Source of the DNA: Jaltomata sinuosa
Lineage: Eukaryota; Streptophyta; Magnoliopsida; Solanales; Solanaceae
Direction: 5' to 3'
Length of the DNA stretch: 64,000 nt
Assembly (NCBI GenBank): GCA_003996215.1
Contig: QJPP01001796.1
Coordinates: forward strand, 62,001-126,000
Below the pieces are notes generated by a model, which did no database searches, was not told where the DNA came from, and saw nothing but the letters and a program-made list of their open reading frames with translations. Made by a program: the position numbers and the translations under genes. This document shows positions 45,416 through 57,205 of the stretch, one piece after another (positions within the stretch are counted from its first letter, which is position 1; the number at the start of each line of letters is the position of its first letter).

Positions 45416-45871
45416 GTTGGTGAACATGTATTATTGAAAGTGTCACCAATGAAGGGAGTTATGCGGTTTGGTAAGAAGGGCAAGCTTAGCCCTCGGTTCA
45501 TCAGTCCGTTTGAAGTTCTTGAAATTGTGGGTCCAGTGGCTTACAAATTAGCACTACCGCCCAGTTTATCAAGCGTCCATCCGGTATTCCATGTAGCCAT
45601 GCTTAAGCAATACCATGGGGATGGGGACTACATCATCAGGTGGGATGAGGTATTTTTTGATAAGGATCTTCATTATGAAAATGAACTAGTCTTGATTCTT
45701 GCTCGGGATGTCCGGAGGTTAAGGGAAAAGGTGATTGATATGGTAAAGGTTCAGTGGAAGCATCATCCAGTTGAGAAAGCCACTTGGGAAACTGAGAAGG
45801 ACATGCGGGACAAGTACCCTCTCTTGTTCGAGGATTCAGGTACTACACTTTCTTTCTTTTATTTTCCATAA
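45416..45871 (+). pseudogene. Integrase C-terminus and chromodomain of element 2
   Basis: Follows the TAG at 45413 in the same protein. It includes the GPY/F-like segment KLSPRFISPFEVLEIVGPVAYKL (described here as about 45481-45549) and the chromodomain-like end with ARDVRRLREKVIDMVKVQW and ATWETEKDMRDKYP near 45703-45820. The aromatic residues typical of heterochromatin-binding chromodomains are only partly present, as in other group II plant chromodomains. Confidence 0.85.
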
Positions 45872-46274
45872 ATTCGGGTTTGATCGTTCGAGGATGAATG
45901 ATGGGTAAATTGGTATTTGTTGTAACGATAGGGTCCATCGTTACAGGTAGTCCAATCGTGCCAAGTTTTAGAGTTAGAAAACTCCAGGTTTGGGAGTTTG
46001 AAATTCTGGGTTAGGCTAGCATCGGCTGGTTTTGGAGAGAGGTGGAGTCTAGGACAATACGGGTAAGGATTAGTTCAGATGTCTTGTGTTGAAATAGTTT
46101 TCCTCATAGCTAACACATAAAAAAGTCCGGGGGACTTTTCGAAATCAAATTCGGGTAAGTAAAACTCTCGGAATTGAGGTTGATGTGAAGGGGTTGTCTC
46201 GGGATGTCGGGAAAATAGGTGTGTTGTAAAATGGACTAGTTTTGGAGGTTTTACAACTTTCTATTCCATATCAA

Positions 46275-46450
46275 CCGCCACTCTGCCATAGCAACCTCCA
46301 TTGTAGCGAAGAAATTATCGCTACCGCAGAAGTCAACGTCGGTCAGCCTCCGCCATAGCGGACGACTCCGCTATGGTGGTACCGCTATAGCAGAGTGGAC
46401 CGCTGTAGCAGAGTGGACCGCTGTAGCAGAGTGGACCGCTATAGCAGAGC
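46275..46450. repeat. Expanded palindromic array, 3' LTR of element 2
   Basis: Homologue of 38802-38955 with two added copies of an 18-bp unit GTGGACCGCTGTAGCAGA at about 46395-46440. The two LTRs of one element therefore differ in array length. Confidence 0.88.
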
Positions 46451-47180
46451 ATGATGGAATTTAATACAGAAACTTCCCCAAAACAGTTCAGTTTTTCTTA
46501 AATCATTTTGGGAGAAGAAGGGCCAATTTTAGGCGATTTCTACCAGTTTTTCACTATTTTTCATCCTAAAGGTAAGAATTTTACTCTCCAAACTTCGTAC
46601 TACTTTTCCTATGCGGTAGAATTGCTAGGAGGGAACTTGGGGAAAGGTTGGAATAACCTAGGGATGGTAGAATCCGGGAAAGAAGGGGGATTCTAGGCAT
46701 GAAAGTTCTTAGGTATTGTTAAAAGTAAGGTATTATGATTGTATGTTGTTAAATTCTCTATTTTTATCCGTGAAAATGATAGAACTAGGGAAATTAATGG
46801 CGAGAAGCCCAGGAAAAATGGTAGGATGATCATGGGTGGCCTGGAGGTCTGGGATTTGGTATAATCCGGGTAATGTGCAGGCTTTGTTTGTTAATTTGAG
46901 TACTTGTATATTGTTTTAGACCAAGAACGAGAAAGGAATCCGGAACACGGGAAAGCTCGGGTTGAGTAGAGCTTGGATTATTTTGAGGTAGGTGATGTAC
47001 GATTCCTGTGAATGTTGTATAATTTTGGACTCTTATCTAAGTGTTTGTATGAATTGCATTGCTTAGAGGAATTGTGTAGAATATCTAAGGGTCCTATTTT
47101 ACAGTCTGTGCATTGAATGGTGTGTGGCTTGTTGGTTTACAAGTTGTTTGTTCATTATTTGACTGTGGATTGTTGACATT

Positions 47181-47369
47181 CGGTTGGATCAGGTACCATG
47201 CCTGTTACGGGTATACTAACGGTTGGCATGGGTACCACGCCTGGTACATGTATAATAAATTGTTGACTCAGGTACCACGCCTGGTACGGGTATAACAAAT
47301 GGTTGGCTCGGGTACCATGCCTGGTACAGAATACTAACAGTTGACTCGGGTACCACGCCTGGTACGAGT
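47181..47369. repeat. Tandem array, 3' LTR of element 2, five units
   Basis: Five units of the GGTACCACGCCTGGTAC type, matching the five in the 5' LTR in number but with different point changes. Confidence 0.9.
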
Positions 47370-48226
47370 TTATTTTACTGCATCATTGCATTGATATTGT
47401 TGCATTGCATTGACTGTTATTGGTTCTGTGAGTGGACCGGGCTATTTTATTGAATTTTGATATTCGTTGGTGGTCCTTGAGTGATCGGGAATCCTCTTAT
47501 ATCTGTTGAGTTGGTCTTGAATTAGGCCGGGTTGTCTGTTTAACACTTAGGTGTTGTTTAGAAGGGATACAGGGTGGGTTCGGGGCTAGACAAAAAGGAT
47601 GATTTATTGATTCTATGATTGTTGTTTAGAGTTATAAAAGGTGGATTTCATGCGGGGACAAGCTAGGTAGAGACTTGTAGTCTAGGGGAGCCTATTGACT
47701 TGTTGCATTTTTCCGTACTTATACTTGATTTGCTGTACTGATTATACACTATTTTATTTGGAACTGGCTGATGATCCTACCAGTACACGGTGGTTGTGTA
47801 CTGATACTGCACTTGCTTATTTTTCTTGTGAGTACAGGAAATCTTCCGGCGGTTGATGCACGACCTCACCTGCAGGCCTGACTGCTCCAAATATCAAGGG
47901 TGAGCTGTTCGACCAAGCCGCCTTGGTGTTTATCTTTTGAGTTGTAGCCCAGTTATTTCGGGCTTAGACTATCTCCTTATTGTTTTAAGTTTTGGGGTTG
48001 CATCCCCGTACTCTAGTATTGGTGTTGTTTGGTATGATGACTTTCAGATTCTAGAGGAATTTCTGCAGGTTTTATTTCAATGAAAGGCCTTTCACATTAT
48101 TTGAATTGCTAGTTTATTTTCTGTTTGCTGGTTTTAGGCTGTTAGTCTAGGCTAAGGGTTGAACTCTACTGGTTCACTCATCCGGGGGTTGGGTGGTTGC
48201 CACTCACGATGGTCTGGGTCGTGACA

Positions 48227-49520
48227 GAAATCTAGGGTCGAGGCAATTACTACACAATCATGCTTAACTATGGTTCATAACCGGTGTTAATATTTATCGT
48301 GATTATTGGTCTACGAGGTTGATATTATGACCCGGGAATGGTCATCCTCTGAGTCATCTATCCAAATTAATCTCACAACTACATCGTTGAGCGGGGATGT
48401 GAGTCTTTAACTTGGATGCATTCAACATTCTTCCCATTTTATTAACCAAGTGGGGCATTTAGGTATTTCTCTATCCTAATCGCAAATCATACTTCACAAT
48501 TGCTAACTAACAACAAAATATATGATCCACACCTCCTACGTTCTTCATTCCATCTCTTAACTCCTATAGTTAATTCGTTTTGAGACTTAGATGTATCCTA
48601 AAGTTCATGACGCTTTAGAATAGTTAAACTAAGAACATAAGAACAATAACAACACTTGATAAATAATAAACCAACTAAATATCCATAATCAAGCAATCAT
48701 GTTGTCGCCTCAACCCTAGAAAGAGGGAGTTTATCCACTCATAATCTAATTCTTGATTACAAAATCAATGTAGTTCATACAAGAATTAAGTAATGAAAGA
48801 GAAAAGAATAAGAGCCCTAAAGTAGCCTTCTTCTTGTGTTTTTGAAATCCAAAGACGTCCAAGAATGTTTACAATTGAAACTAGGTGTCCTATTTATTGT
48901 GTAGGACAAGTTGAACCCGCCGGGAACAGGGTCCGTGTCACCCTAGCCATTGCGGAGCCTAAGCTCCGTGGCACCTTGGTCATCGCAGAGCCTAAGCTCC
49001 ATGGCACACTGGCCAACGTGGAGGGCCACTGCCAACATGGTAGCTCTCTGGAAATTGGCATCTTCCAGCTGCCCACCTCCATGTCACGCCACCCATAGTG
49101 GAGGCTAGCCTCCGTGGCACGGGAGTGGTTCTCTTGATGTCTATTTTCGCTCCCACGAACTCTTTCCACCTTTCTTTGATTTCTCATGGCTTGTAACTTG
49201 TTTGTAGGCTCCAATTATCTTCCATAGATCCTCCAAAGGTCTCCTACAAAAGCTTACAACACACATAAGTCCACACAACACAATAAAGCTCATACAAGTA
49301 CGCTAGACTAGGCATAGCTCAAGCTAGCGAAGCTAGTTTCCTCGTCTAAACTCTAATTGATCTTTTTAACTCATTGTTTGTTCCAAATACAACCCAAACA
49401 CTATAAACAAATACGTTAGTCATAAATTACACCCTTTACACACTACATACCTCAATAGTATATCAAGCTATCCTCAAAACTAAGCTAAATGTGCAAGGAT
49501 AACGACACTTATCTGTATAA
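48227..49520 (-). repeat. Athila-like LTR, right piece
   Basis: Starts with target copy GAAAT and continues the LTR to about 49520, ending near GATAACGACACTTATC. Together with 38210-38446 it gives about 1.5 kb. It contains a GC-rich stretch with repeated hairpin words at 48915-49125. Confidence 0.75.
48915..49125. repeat. GC-rich hairpin repeats in the Athila-like LTR
   Basis: Two tandem copies of a roughly 36-bp unit with GGAGCCTAAGCTCC, a perfect stem word, are followed by looser GGAGGCTAGCCTCC and TGGAGGGCCACTG words. The region is markedly richer in GC than its surroundings and gives a spurious long minus-strand frame. Confidence 0.75.
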
Positions 49521-49524
49521 ATAC

Positions 49525-52030
49525 GCCTAAGATCAGGACTTCTGACATTCCTAAGACATCTTTCGAGACTAGATATGGCCATTATGAATTTCTAGTTTTG
49601 TCCTATGAGTTGACTAATGTTTTGGCAATATTGCATAGAGTTGATGAATGTGGTATTTCGATCATACTTGAAATCTGCCTTCATTGATGATATCTTAATA
49701 TATTCAAAGAGTGAGAAGGAGCATGGATAACACTTGAAGATCGTGATCCAGATATTGAGAGAAGAGTAGTTGTATGCTAGGTTTTTGAAGTGCGAGTTTT
49801 GACTCAATTTCGTGGTATTTTTGAGATATGTGGTGTCCAGGGAGGGTATTATGATAAATCTGATCAAGATTGAGGTAGCTTAAGATTGGGCTAGGCCTAT
49901 TTCACCTATCAAGATTTGGAGTTTTGTTGAATTTACAGGCCACTACATGTGATTTATGGAGGGTTTCTCTTCCATTGCATCTTCCTCAATCAAACTGGCT
50001 CAAAAGAGTCTCGTGTTTCAATAGTCCGATGAGTGTGAAATGAGCTTTCAGAGATTAAAATTTTTGTTGACCTTAGCTCCTATTTTGATATTATATGTGA
50101 AAGGTGAAGGCTTCACAATGTATTATGATGCTTCACAAATTCGTATTGGTTGTGTTTTGATGTATAAAGGAAAGATAATTGTTTATGTTTTGAGGTATTT
50201 GAAGGTCCATAAGAAGAACTACCACACTCATGGCTTAGAGTTGGCAACATTAGTATTTACTTTAAAGATTTAGAGATACTACTTGTATGGTGTTCATTGT
50301 GAAATTTTTACCTATCATTGCAGTCTACAGTATCTATTCTACTAAAAGGATTTGAATTTGAGGTAATAAAGGTGATTGAAATTGCTTAAAGATTATGAAA
50401 TGACTATCATTTATCACCCAAGCAAGACCAATATGATGGTGGATGCCTTGAGCAGAAAGGTGGTGAGTATAAATAGTCTTGTTTTGTTATTAGCTCAGAA
50501 GTGACTTTTGGATATGGATGTCTAAAGTTTGGCAAATAACTTCGTGATATTAGATATTTTTGAGTCTAACAAAGTTCTTACATGTGTTGAGGCATAATCA
50601 CTTTCAGTGGAGTAAGTCCAAACAATTTAAAAATGGAAAATTATGCATAATTCGAGACAAAGTATTGAAAGATAAATCTAAGGAAACAATTCTAGATTCA
50701 AAAGGTGTTTTGATAATTAGGGGTTGAATTTGTATTCCTATAGTTGATGATTTAACTAGAGTAATCATGAAAGAGACGCAAATTTTGAGATATATTATTT
50801 ACTTGAGAGCAACAAAGATGTACCATTATTTGAAATAATATTATTGGTGATATGGGATAAAAAAAAGACATCATAAAATTTGTGTTCAAGTGTTTGAATT
50901 GTCAGCAAATAAAGTATGATCATCAGAAATAGGGTGATATGACTCAGAAGATGTCTATACCTGAGTGAAGGTAAAAGCGTATTGCTATAGACTTCATAGT
51001 TAGTTATCTCATACCTTGAGAAAGTTTGATGTTATTTTGATCATTGAGGACAATTTAACTAAATCAGCACACTTTGTGCTAGTTCAGACTATTTATAATG
51101 CAGAGAAGTTGGATAAGGTCCACAATCAGGAGATTATTCATTTGCATGGTGTGCCTGTTTTCATCATTTCAGGTTGAGGTACTCAGTTTATATTGTATTT
51201 CTAGGATTTTATGCAGCAGAAAAGTTGGGTACTCGGTTGAAGATGCGTATAACTTTTTATTCTGAGACAGATGGTCATTCCGAGCGGACTATTCAAGTGT
51301 TGAAGGACATGCTTATAATTTGTGTTATTGACTTTGGTGATTATTGGAATCAGTTCTTATTCTTAGCAGAGTTTGTTTACAACAACAATTATCCTTCCAG
51401 CATTCAGATGACACCATTTAGGCTTTATATGGTAGAAAGTGTAGATCTCTTATTAGTTACTTCAATGCCTTTGAGGGTCGGCCATGGGATATAAACTGAT
51501 TGAGGGACTCCATGAATAAGGTGAAGGTGACTCTAGACAAGCTTCTTACAATTCAGAGTAGGCAAAAACGCTATGCAGATCAGAGAGTTCGCGATTTAAA
51601 TTTCATGATTGGTGATAAGATTTTATTGAAAGTATCCCCCATAAATGGTGTAATGAGGTTTGGAAAGAAGGGAAAGCTTAACCCTAGGTTTATTGGTCCA
51701 TTTGAAATTCTTTTGACGCATTAGGGAGGTGGCCTATGAATTGGCCTTATCTTTAGGTCTTTCAGCGGTGCATCATATTTTTCATTTATCGATGTTAAAG
51801 AAGTATCAATTTCAATGGTTCTCATATGATTCGGTGGGATACAATAAATTTGAATCAGAATTTGGTATTTGAGAAGGAGCCCAAGATCATTTTGGATCGG
51901 CCGATTTGAAAGTTGAGATCCAAAAAAATTACATCAGTGAAGGTTCAGTGAAGGCATCATTCAGTTTAAGAGGCTACTTGTGAGACCGAGTTGGACATGC
52001 AGAGCAGATATACCTAATTTTTTGATAGTT
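49525..52030 (+). pseudogene. Gypsy element 3 relic: RT to chromodomain
   Basis: Resumes inside RT with KIRTSDIPKTSFETRYGHYEF and continues with IDDILIYSK-like sequence (about 49685), RNase H (50040-50273, with YYDASQIRIGCVLM, the catalytic Asp kept), integrase zinc region CLNCQQIKYDHQ (about 50893), core remnant and ETDGHSERTIQVLKDML (about 51264), YNNNYPSSIQMTPF, and the post-core segment RDLNFMIGDKILLKVSPI (51590). The chromodomain part follows to about 52010. Stops and frame changes are frequent, and divergence from elements 1 and 2 is clear, so this is the oldest of the three. Confidence 0.85.
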
Positions 52031-52659
52031 TGGTTATCTTTTTTCTCCTTTCGTTCAAGGATGAATGTGTATTTTAGTAATGGATGATGTAACAATCTCA
52101 TAATTATTTAATCAATTTTATCTATTTTGACTGTTATACCCTTTTTGTAATTATATTATGATAATTATAGTTTGTGGAGATGAGTGACATGGTTTTCGAT
52201 GTGGTTGAACAAATTTTGGATGAGTTTTTTTTTATTTTAGAAGGTTGAAAAGTGAAAAAGATTGACCAAAGTCAATATTTGATGAAGACGAGCTCGAGAT
52301 GAAATTCTGACATTTCTGTTAGGTCCATAAGGTAGTTTCTGAGTTGGTTGGACCTTTGATTCGAGTTTCGAGGCATGCGGATGAGTTTTGAGTCGATGAA
52401 TAAAAATTTAAAAATTTCTAACTTAAGAGTTCACTTCAGTAAAATTTGATCAAGATGACTTCGAATTGATATTTTGATGGTCCTAGTAAATCTAAAATAT
52501 TATTTTAGTCTTGTAGCATATTTAATTTGTGTTCACAAAATTTCAAATAAATTTCGAAGATTCATTCAAAATTTTAAAACTTGATTGTTTTAGCTGATGT
52601 TATTATTTTTGGTGTAGGTGAAATTACCCTTCATGTTCACGTACACCCAGGTTCGGGCA

Positions 52660-53130
52660 TGACACTTCCAGCTTTCTATGTCCAAGCTCAGAGCATGACA
52701 CTTTCACTTTTATTTTCTCCTATGAAGATATAATCCTTTGAATGCTTAGAATATCCAATTAAATGTATTTTTTTTCTTGGGCCAATTTCCCATACTTATG
52801 AGACGAATCATGATGCATACCCCTAAGGTTATTTACATAGGTCATATTTTCTTTTTCTTCATAATTTATACGGTATAAAAAATATATTTGAAGATACATT
52901 ATTAAGTACAAAAATTATAGATATCGATGCATCTCTCCAAAAGGAGATAGGCGAATTAGCTTGCATCACTATCGATCTAACTATTTCAAGCAAAGTATTA
53001 TTTCTTTGCTCGACTGCTTTATTTTGCTGAGAAGTACCTGAAATTATTTACTATCTTGCAATTTTTTTTCATCACATAGATCATTGAATTGATCGAATAG
53101 ATACTTGTTGCACCTTATTTTATACAAGTG
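52660..53130 (-). pseudogene. Ty1/copia integrase relic
   Basis: Reading the minus strand from about 53110, frames give YLFDQFNDLCDEKKLQ, then TSQQNKAVEQRNNTLLEIVR (about 53035-52980), the region around the third catalytic acidic residue of copia integrase, then SPISFWRDA and, after a frame change, YVNNLRGMHHDSSHKYGKLA. The last part corresponds to the segment after the core in many copia elements. No LTRs are seen. It is a small, old fragment in the opposite direction to element 3. Confidence 0.75.
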
Positions 53131-53379
53131 AAACAAAGTACAACTTATGAATTCTAAAAAAGAATTGATTATGTACATAGTCACACTGTGTAAATTAAGG
53201 TATACCTGGGTACCTATTTGTTGTGTTTGACTCAAAAAATAATTCACAAGATCAATTAAGATCTTGGATCATAATTTAAATTATTTCAAAGTGAAGGGAT
53301 TAGACAGTCTTCAAAATCCACAAATACAACTTTTGACTGGATCAAATCTAATCAAATAAGGGAGAGAAAAAATTATTTA

Positions 53380-53600
53380 TGTAAGTATAAAAATATATAT
53401 ACTGAAATGTATAAAGAGTATGAGTGTGTAAAGAATGTAGATATAGATAATGTATATTAGAGTATAAAAAATATATAAAAACATATATTTGGTATATAAA
53501 GAATGTACATAAGAGTATATAATATATATATAAAAACATATAAAAATATATAGAGAATGTAAAAAATATTTATCGGTGCAAAGAACATTTGTCAGCAAAA
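53380..53600. repeat. AT-rich tandem array
   Basis: Degenerate repeats of about 30-45 bp with AAAGAATGTA, AGAGTATA and TATAAAAACATATA words. The pattern resembles, but does not match, the arrays in the two MULE-like MITEs. It produces Tyr/Ile/Phe-rich spurious frames on the minus strand. Confidence 0.7.
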
Positions 53601-54130
53601 GAATTGTGAAAAGTGAAGTCAATTTAACTTGTGTCTATCGTTGTAAAAAGAACGATTTAAAGAATGAAAAAAATAAATATCTAACAAAGAATTTAATTAA
53701 AGAATATAAGAGAATTACTTATAACGGCTAAATATTAAAGAAGATTTGCTAAGGACGAATATACAATTTAAATGAAGAAAGAATTGAAATAAAGATTTTA
53801 TTTTTGTATGAAAGGACGGCTTAATATTTACCTAGCGTCAAAATGTAGATTTAACTAACCAAATATATATTAGCTAATCAAGTTAAAAGAAATTCACTTA
53901 TTTGAGGAAGATATTAGCCTAAGGACATTGTGTTGAAAGCAATATGATTAATTGAGAAAGTTAGTGGTCTAAGGGCACTGTTTGAAAGAGATACATAGAT
54001 TCTTGTTGTATTTGAATGTTCTTTACTATTGTGGTCATACATACATATTCATTTGTTATGGATCACAAATATGATACAATGGATATAACATAGTGATAAA
54101 TGTATACTTGAGAAAAATAGGTTTGGATGA
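53601..54130. other. AT-rich sequence without recognisable gene
   Basis: About 530 bases of AT-rich sequence with stops in all frames between the array and the recognisable LTR words of element 3. I see two similar short segments, AGTGGTCTAAGGGCACTGT near 53960 and TAGCCTAAGGACATTGTGTT near 53913, but no element ends. Confidence 0.4.
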
Positions 54131-54983
54131 TTGATTATGACATGATATAGAGAAAAAAAATTCGATTTACATGCTCGAGAAAAATTAATTTTGGGTGGGT
54201 ATATGAACCTCACGAGTCCTCTATGGGTCCTGACTCACAACATGCCACTATGAAACAGGTGTATACTGATAGGATTACTGGTCATTCAATTGCATATTAT
54301 CATATTGCATTGTTTTACACTTTTCTTATTTTTGTATTACTTATTTCGTGTTATTGTATTTATTTATCAGATGATTCTGGTTAGCTGTCTACTTCCCACT
54401 TTTTTGAGTTAGTGAATTCGAGGTGTATGACTTAGTAGATTATATTTTATATATTTTATGATATAATGACCTAACTTTTGCTAGATCGTCCTATAATGTC
54501 ACGACCCAACTATCACTCCATTTACCCAACCAATCCTTGTGACTAGGCACCCAGTAATAACCCAGTAACTGCCAACTCAGACTAACCATATTCATGGTGC
54601 TACTAACAAGTATTCCGGACCATTCAGGGGTCCCTAAGACAAATCACAAATCCCCAACCTGATAATACTAACTAGCTATGCAACTCCAGACTCTCGGTCT
54701 TCCTCCTAGCTTATCAACCACATATAACAGTCGACACCCATTGACGATACCCAATGACCATAACACATCGATATAACCTTTTACATAATTCGGGCCCACC
54801 CCGGGGTCCCCTCAACAACACCTTAGTGTTACACATACAATTTGGTCTACTCCAAGATCAAATATAAATCGATATAATAACTCGATCTCTCATGGACCAA
54901 ATGCAAATGTCACAGTTCAAGAAATATAAACCAGTCCGCTCATGGAACCATCACAAGAAATACAACCAAATCAGATAAACAAA

Positions 54984-55130
54984 TTTATACCAGGCATGGT
55001 ACCAGAGCCAATCATTTATAATTCTCATACCAGACGTGGTACTCGAGCCAACCAAATAGTAACATGTACCAGACGTGGTACCCGAGCCAACTATTTAATA
55101 ATCTATATCAGGCGTAGTACCCGAGTCAAT
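54984..55130. repeat. Tandem array in the LARD 3' LTR
   Basis: Four reverse-complement units (ACCAGACGTGGTACCCGAGC and variants) of the array seen in elements 1 and 2. CG dinucleotides are variably changed to CA or TG. Confidence 0.88.
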
Positions 55131-56086
55131 TGAATGTCACAAAGAAATCCAACAGTTACAACCAATGAACACAAACACACCTGTAAATCAACAAGAAATA
55201 ACACCAGTTCATTTTATAAGACTGCTATTTGAACATTTAGACATTCATAACTATTCCCCACGCATGCATCTCATACAATACTCAAGAAAAAGCATACGAA
55301 CATACAATGCATAATGAAAATCAATAACCATCACCTACCCCCATTTCGGGTACATAAGCTCAACTTAAATCTCGTCCGAAGACTAAGCCTAATTTGCCCC
55401 TTAACACATACTAGTGGATACACCCAATCTTGACCCTCCTCCTCGGACCAAAATACAACATGGGAGGGACCTCCCCTAACTTTGGTAATTCAAGCATTAC
55501 GACATTCCAGTTTCTTCGTAATAACATTTCAGAGAATTTTCTTCTTTAACCTGTGGTTTAATTACCCCAGTTTTTTGGTTCTCCAAACCTTCTCGATATT
55601 CTAATCCCTGAAACTTTGTCTTCGTCTGTCATAATAATATACACAATTAACATACACAACTACATACATAACCCGGAACATGTCATCTCAATATCCCAAC
55701 TCAATCATATTCCTAGTTCAACCAATTAAACCACAACAAACCTCCAGACTCTGTGTCTGAAGGCCTAGGCATGGATTCTCGTTTTCAGTCTATATAATAA
55801 ATATAAAAATAGAAATGAGTCAATCTACTCAATAAAGAAAACCTAGCCTACCTGGATGCCAAGCAGTTCCCGATGTATTTTGTGGCTTTGTGAAGGCGTT
55901 TCCAGCTGGATAACGATCCTGAAATCCATTGTTCCATATCCTTTAAGCCCTAATCCCTCCTCTTCATGGCTCCCAAGCCTTGGAGCAGCCTAGGAGGGTT
56001 TTTGGAGAAACCCTCGTATGTTTTCCAACTGAGGAGGAGAAGTCTTTTATCAAATTTACGTTCTGAGGCTACTGCCTCCCGTCACC

Positions 56087-56155
56087 CCGCTATAGTGGAC
56101 GACCATCTGCTATAGCACTTTCGCTATAATAAAAATTTTGCTATAGCGGAGTTAC
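56087..56155. repeat. Palindromic array in the LARD 3' LTR
   Basis: Reverse-orientation copies of the array: CCGCTATAGTGG, TGCTATAGCA, TCGCTATAAT and GCTATAGCGGAG. At the corresponding point of the other LTR (after GTCA at about 59695) this whole segment is absent. Confidence 0.88.
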
Positions 56156-57104
56156 ATCATCCCAGATCAAATTTTAAAAATTGCAATCTTTCCGTCACGT
56201 CAACCCCTCTTAATATAAAATATTTTTAAGTCATTCCCAAAAATTTTGCGATATTATGATTTCTGAAAATAATGACAGATTTGATTGTTACAACAGATAT
56301 CAATTTACCCATCATTTATCCCCAAATAATCCCGAAGTTAAGAAGATGAAGGGGACTAGTCCGGAACCCTCACTACCCCAAGTGACCGCGTAATTGCGAA
56401 CTTATGTAAAATATCAACCTTCCCCCTAACTGGTCACATCAATTCAAAAGGAACATAATATTATGCCGCTCAGACGAGGAATTCTCGAGCCACACAAGAA
56501 AATTACACGTAACCCTTCCCGAGTACCCAAGAAATCTGGAGCCTCGGATAATGTCAGAGCAAAAGAATTTGAAAAGACCAAAGTGAACCTTTCCTTTTCC
56601 AAAATTGACTGTCATCCACTATGACGAACATTATATCGCTAAAGCCGGTTCAGCTACAATAGAGTACCGACCGCTATAGCGATTGGCAACATATTGAAAT
56701 AGGGGATAAACGAGTTTTCATCTCCATTCTCCTCTATTTCTTTTTAAAATACTCTCTTCTTCTCTCGATCACCCCGCTCCCGAGAACAGGCAGGAGTTCC
56801 CCTTCCTGAGTGATGATGAGGCTTAGGACCTCCCCCTCCCTCTTTATTAAGACTATTTATCACTTTTTGGTTTTTGCCCTCGTTTGTGGCTTGTTCTAGA
56901 CAATATTTTCTTTCTTTTCCCCCCTTTTATTTTTGCACATAGATGCTAGTTTCAGATATTATTTTTCTTATATGCATACTATGTTAGTTTTATTGCTGGT
57001 TTACTCATTTTGCATTGTAATTTACAGCTTAACCATTGCACTTTAAAGCCCCAAAAATAAAATGAAAAATAGGGAAAAACAGGACAGATATTCTTCCTCG
57101 CGCC

Positions 57105-57205
57105 CTTCCGCTACAATGGTTGTCACTCCGCTATAGCGGTACCGCCATAGCGATAAAAATCCTGCTATAGAGGGATCACCGTAGCAGTGCAGTTCCGCTA
57201 TGACG
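57105..57205. repeat. Palindromic array in the LARD interior
   Basis: TCCGCTATAGCGGTACCGCC and several relatives (CTGCTATAGAGG, TCCGCTATGACGG) lie in about 100 bases, outside the LTRs. A weaker cluster is at 56630-56690 (ACCGCTATAGCGATT). Confidence 0.85.

Larger units (their letters stand above)
38447..48226 (+). mobile_element. Ty3/gypsy element 2, Tekay-like chromovirus
   Basis: A 9.78-kb element with LTRs at 38447-40734 and 45921-48226, target copies GAAGT and GAAAT (38442-38446, 48227-48231, one change), initiator-Met primer site and a full gag to chromodomain order. It is collinear with element 1 without the solo LTR. Its integrase is open for 425 codons. Gag and RT contain stops, so it is non-autonomous but better preserved than elements 1 and 3. 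It is the youngest-looking protein-coding element in block B and lies inside the Athila-like LTR. Confidence 0.94.
45921..48226 (+). repeat. 3' LTR of gypsy element 2
   Basis: A 2306-bp LTR from TGTAACGA to GTCGTGACA. The palindromic array (46275-46450) has expanded: AGAGTGGACCGCTGTAGC occurs as tandem copies. The tandem array (47181-47369) has five units. Confidence 0.92.
37201..49524 (-). mobile_element. Athila-like gypsy fragment, opened by gypsy element 2
   Basis: On the minus strand, one LTR (38210 to about 49520, split by element 2) is followed by an Athila-type primer site and gag. The element stops abruptly inside the gag/pol region at about 37201, so its own pol and 3' LTR are missing. 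Its right edge abuts RT of element 3. Element 3 lacks about 200 codons across this junction, so either the insertion came with a deletion or a later deletion removed the 3' half of the Athila copy and part of element 3. Confidence 0.75.
52088..54496 (+). repeat. 3' LTR of gypsy element 3, left part with inserts
   Basis: Begins TGTAACAATCTC 60 bases after the pol relic. Stretches such as GATTGACCAAAGTCAA and, at 54130-54300, ATGACATGATATAGAGA and CATTGCATTG-like words have the texture of Tekay LTRs. The piece includes a copia relic (52660-53130) and an AT-rich array (53380-53600). No second LTR is available for comparison, so limits are uncertain. Confidence 0.5.
54497..56292 (-). repeat. 3' LTR of the LARD
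   Basis: A 1796-bp LTR, on the plus strand from TGTCACGACCC to TGATTGTTACA. It contains the tandem array (54984-55130) and a palindromic array (56087-56155). The opposite LTR is 83 bp shorter, mostly because the palindromic array is missing there. Confidence 0.92.

Noticed and set aside
48894..49214. 106-codon minus-strand frame
   Set aside because: It lies in the GC-rich hairpin repeats of the Athila-like LTR; openness follows from base composition and there is no family resemblance.
53348..53622. Tyr/Ile-rich minus-strand frames resembling a membrane protein
   Set aside because: They arise from AT-rich tandem repeats, with no start context or conserved pattern.
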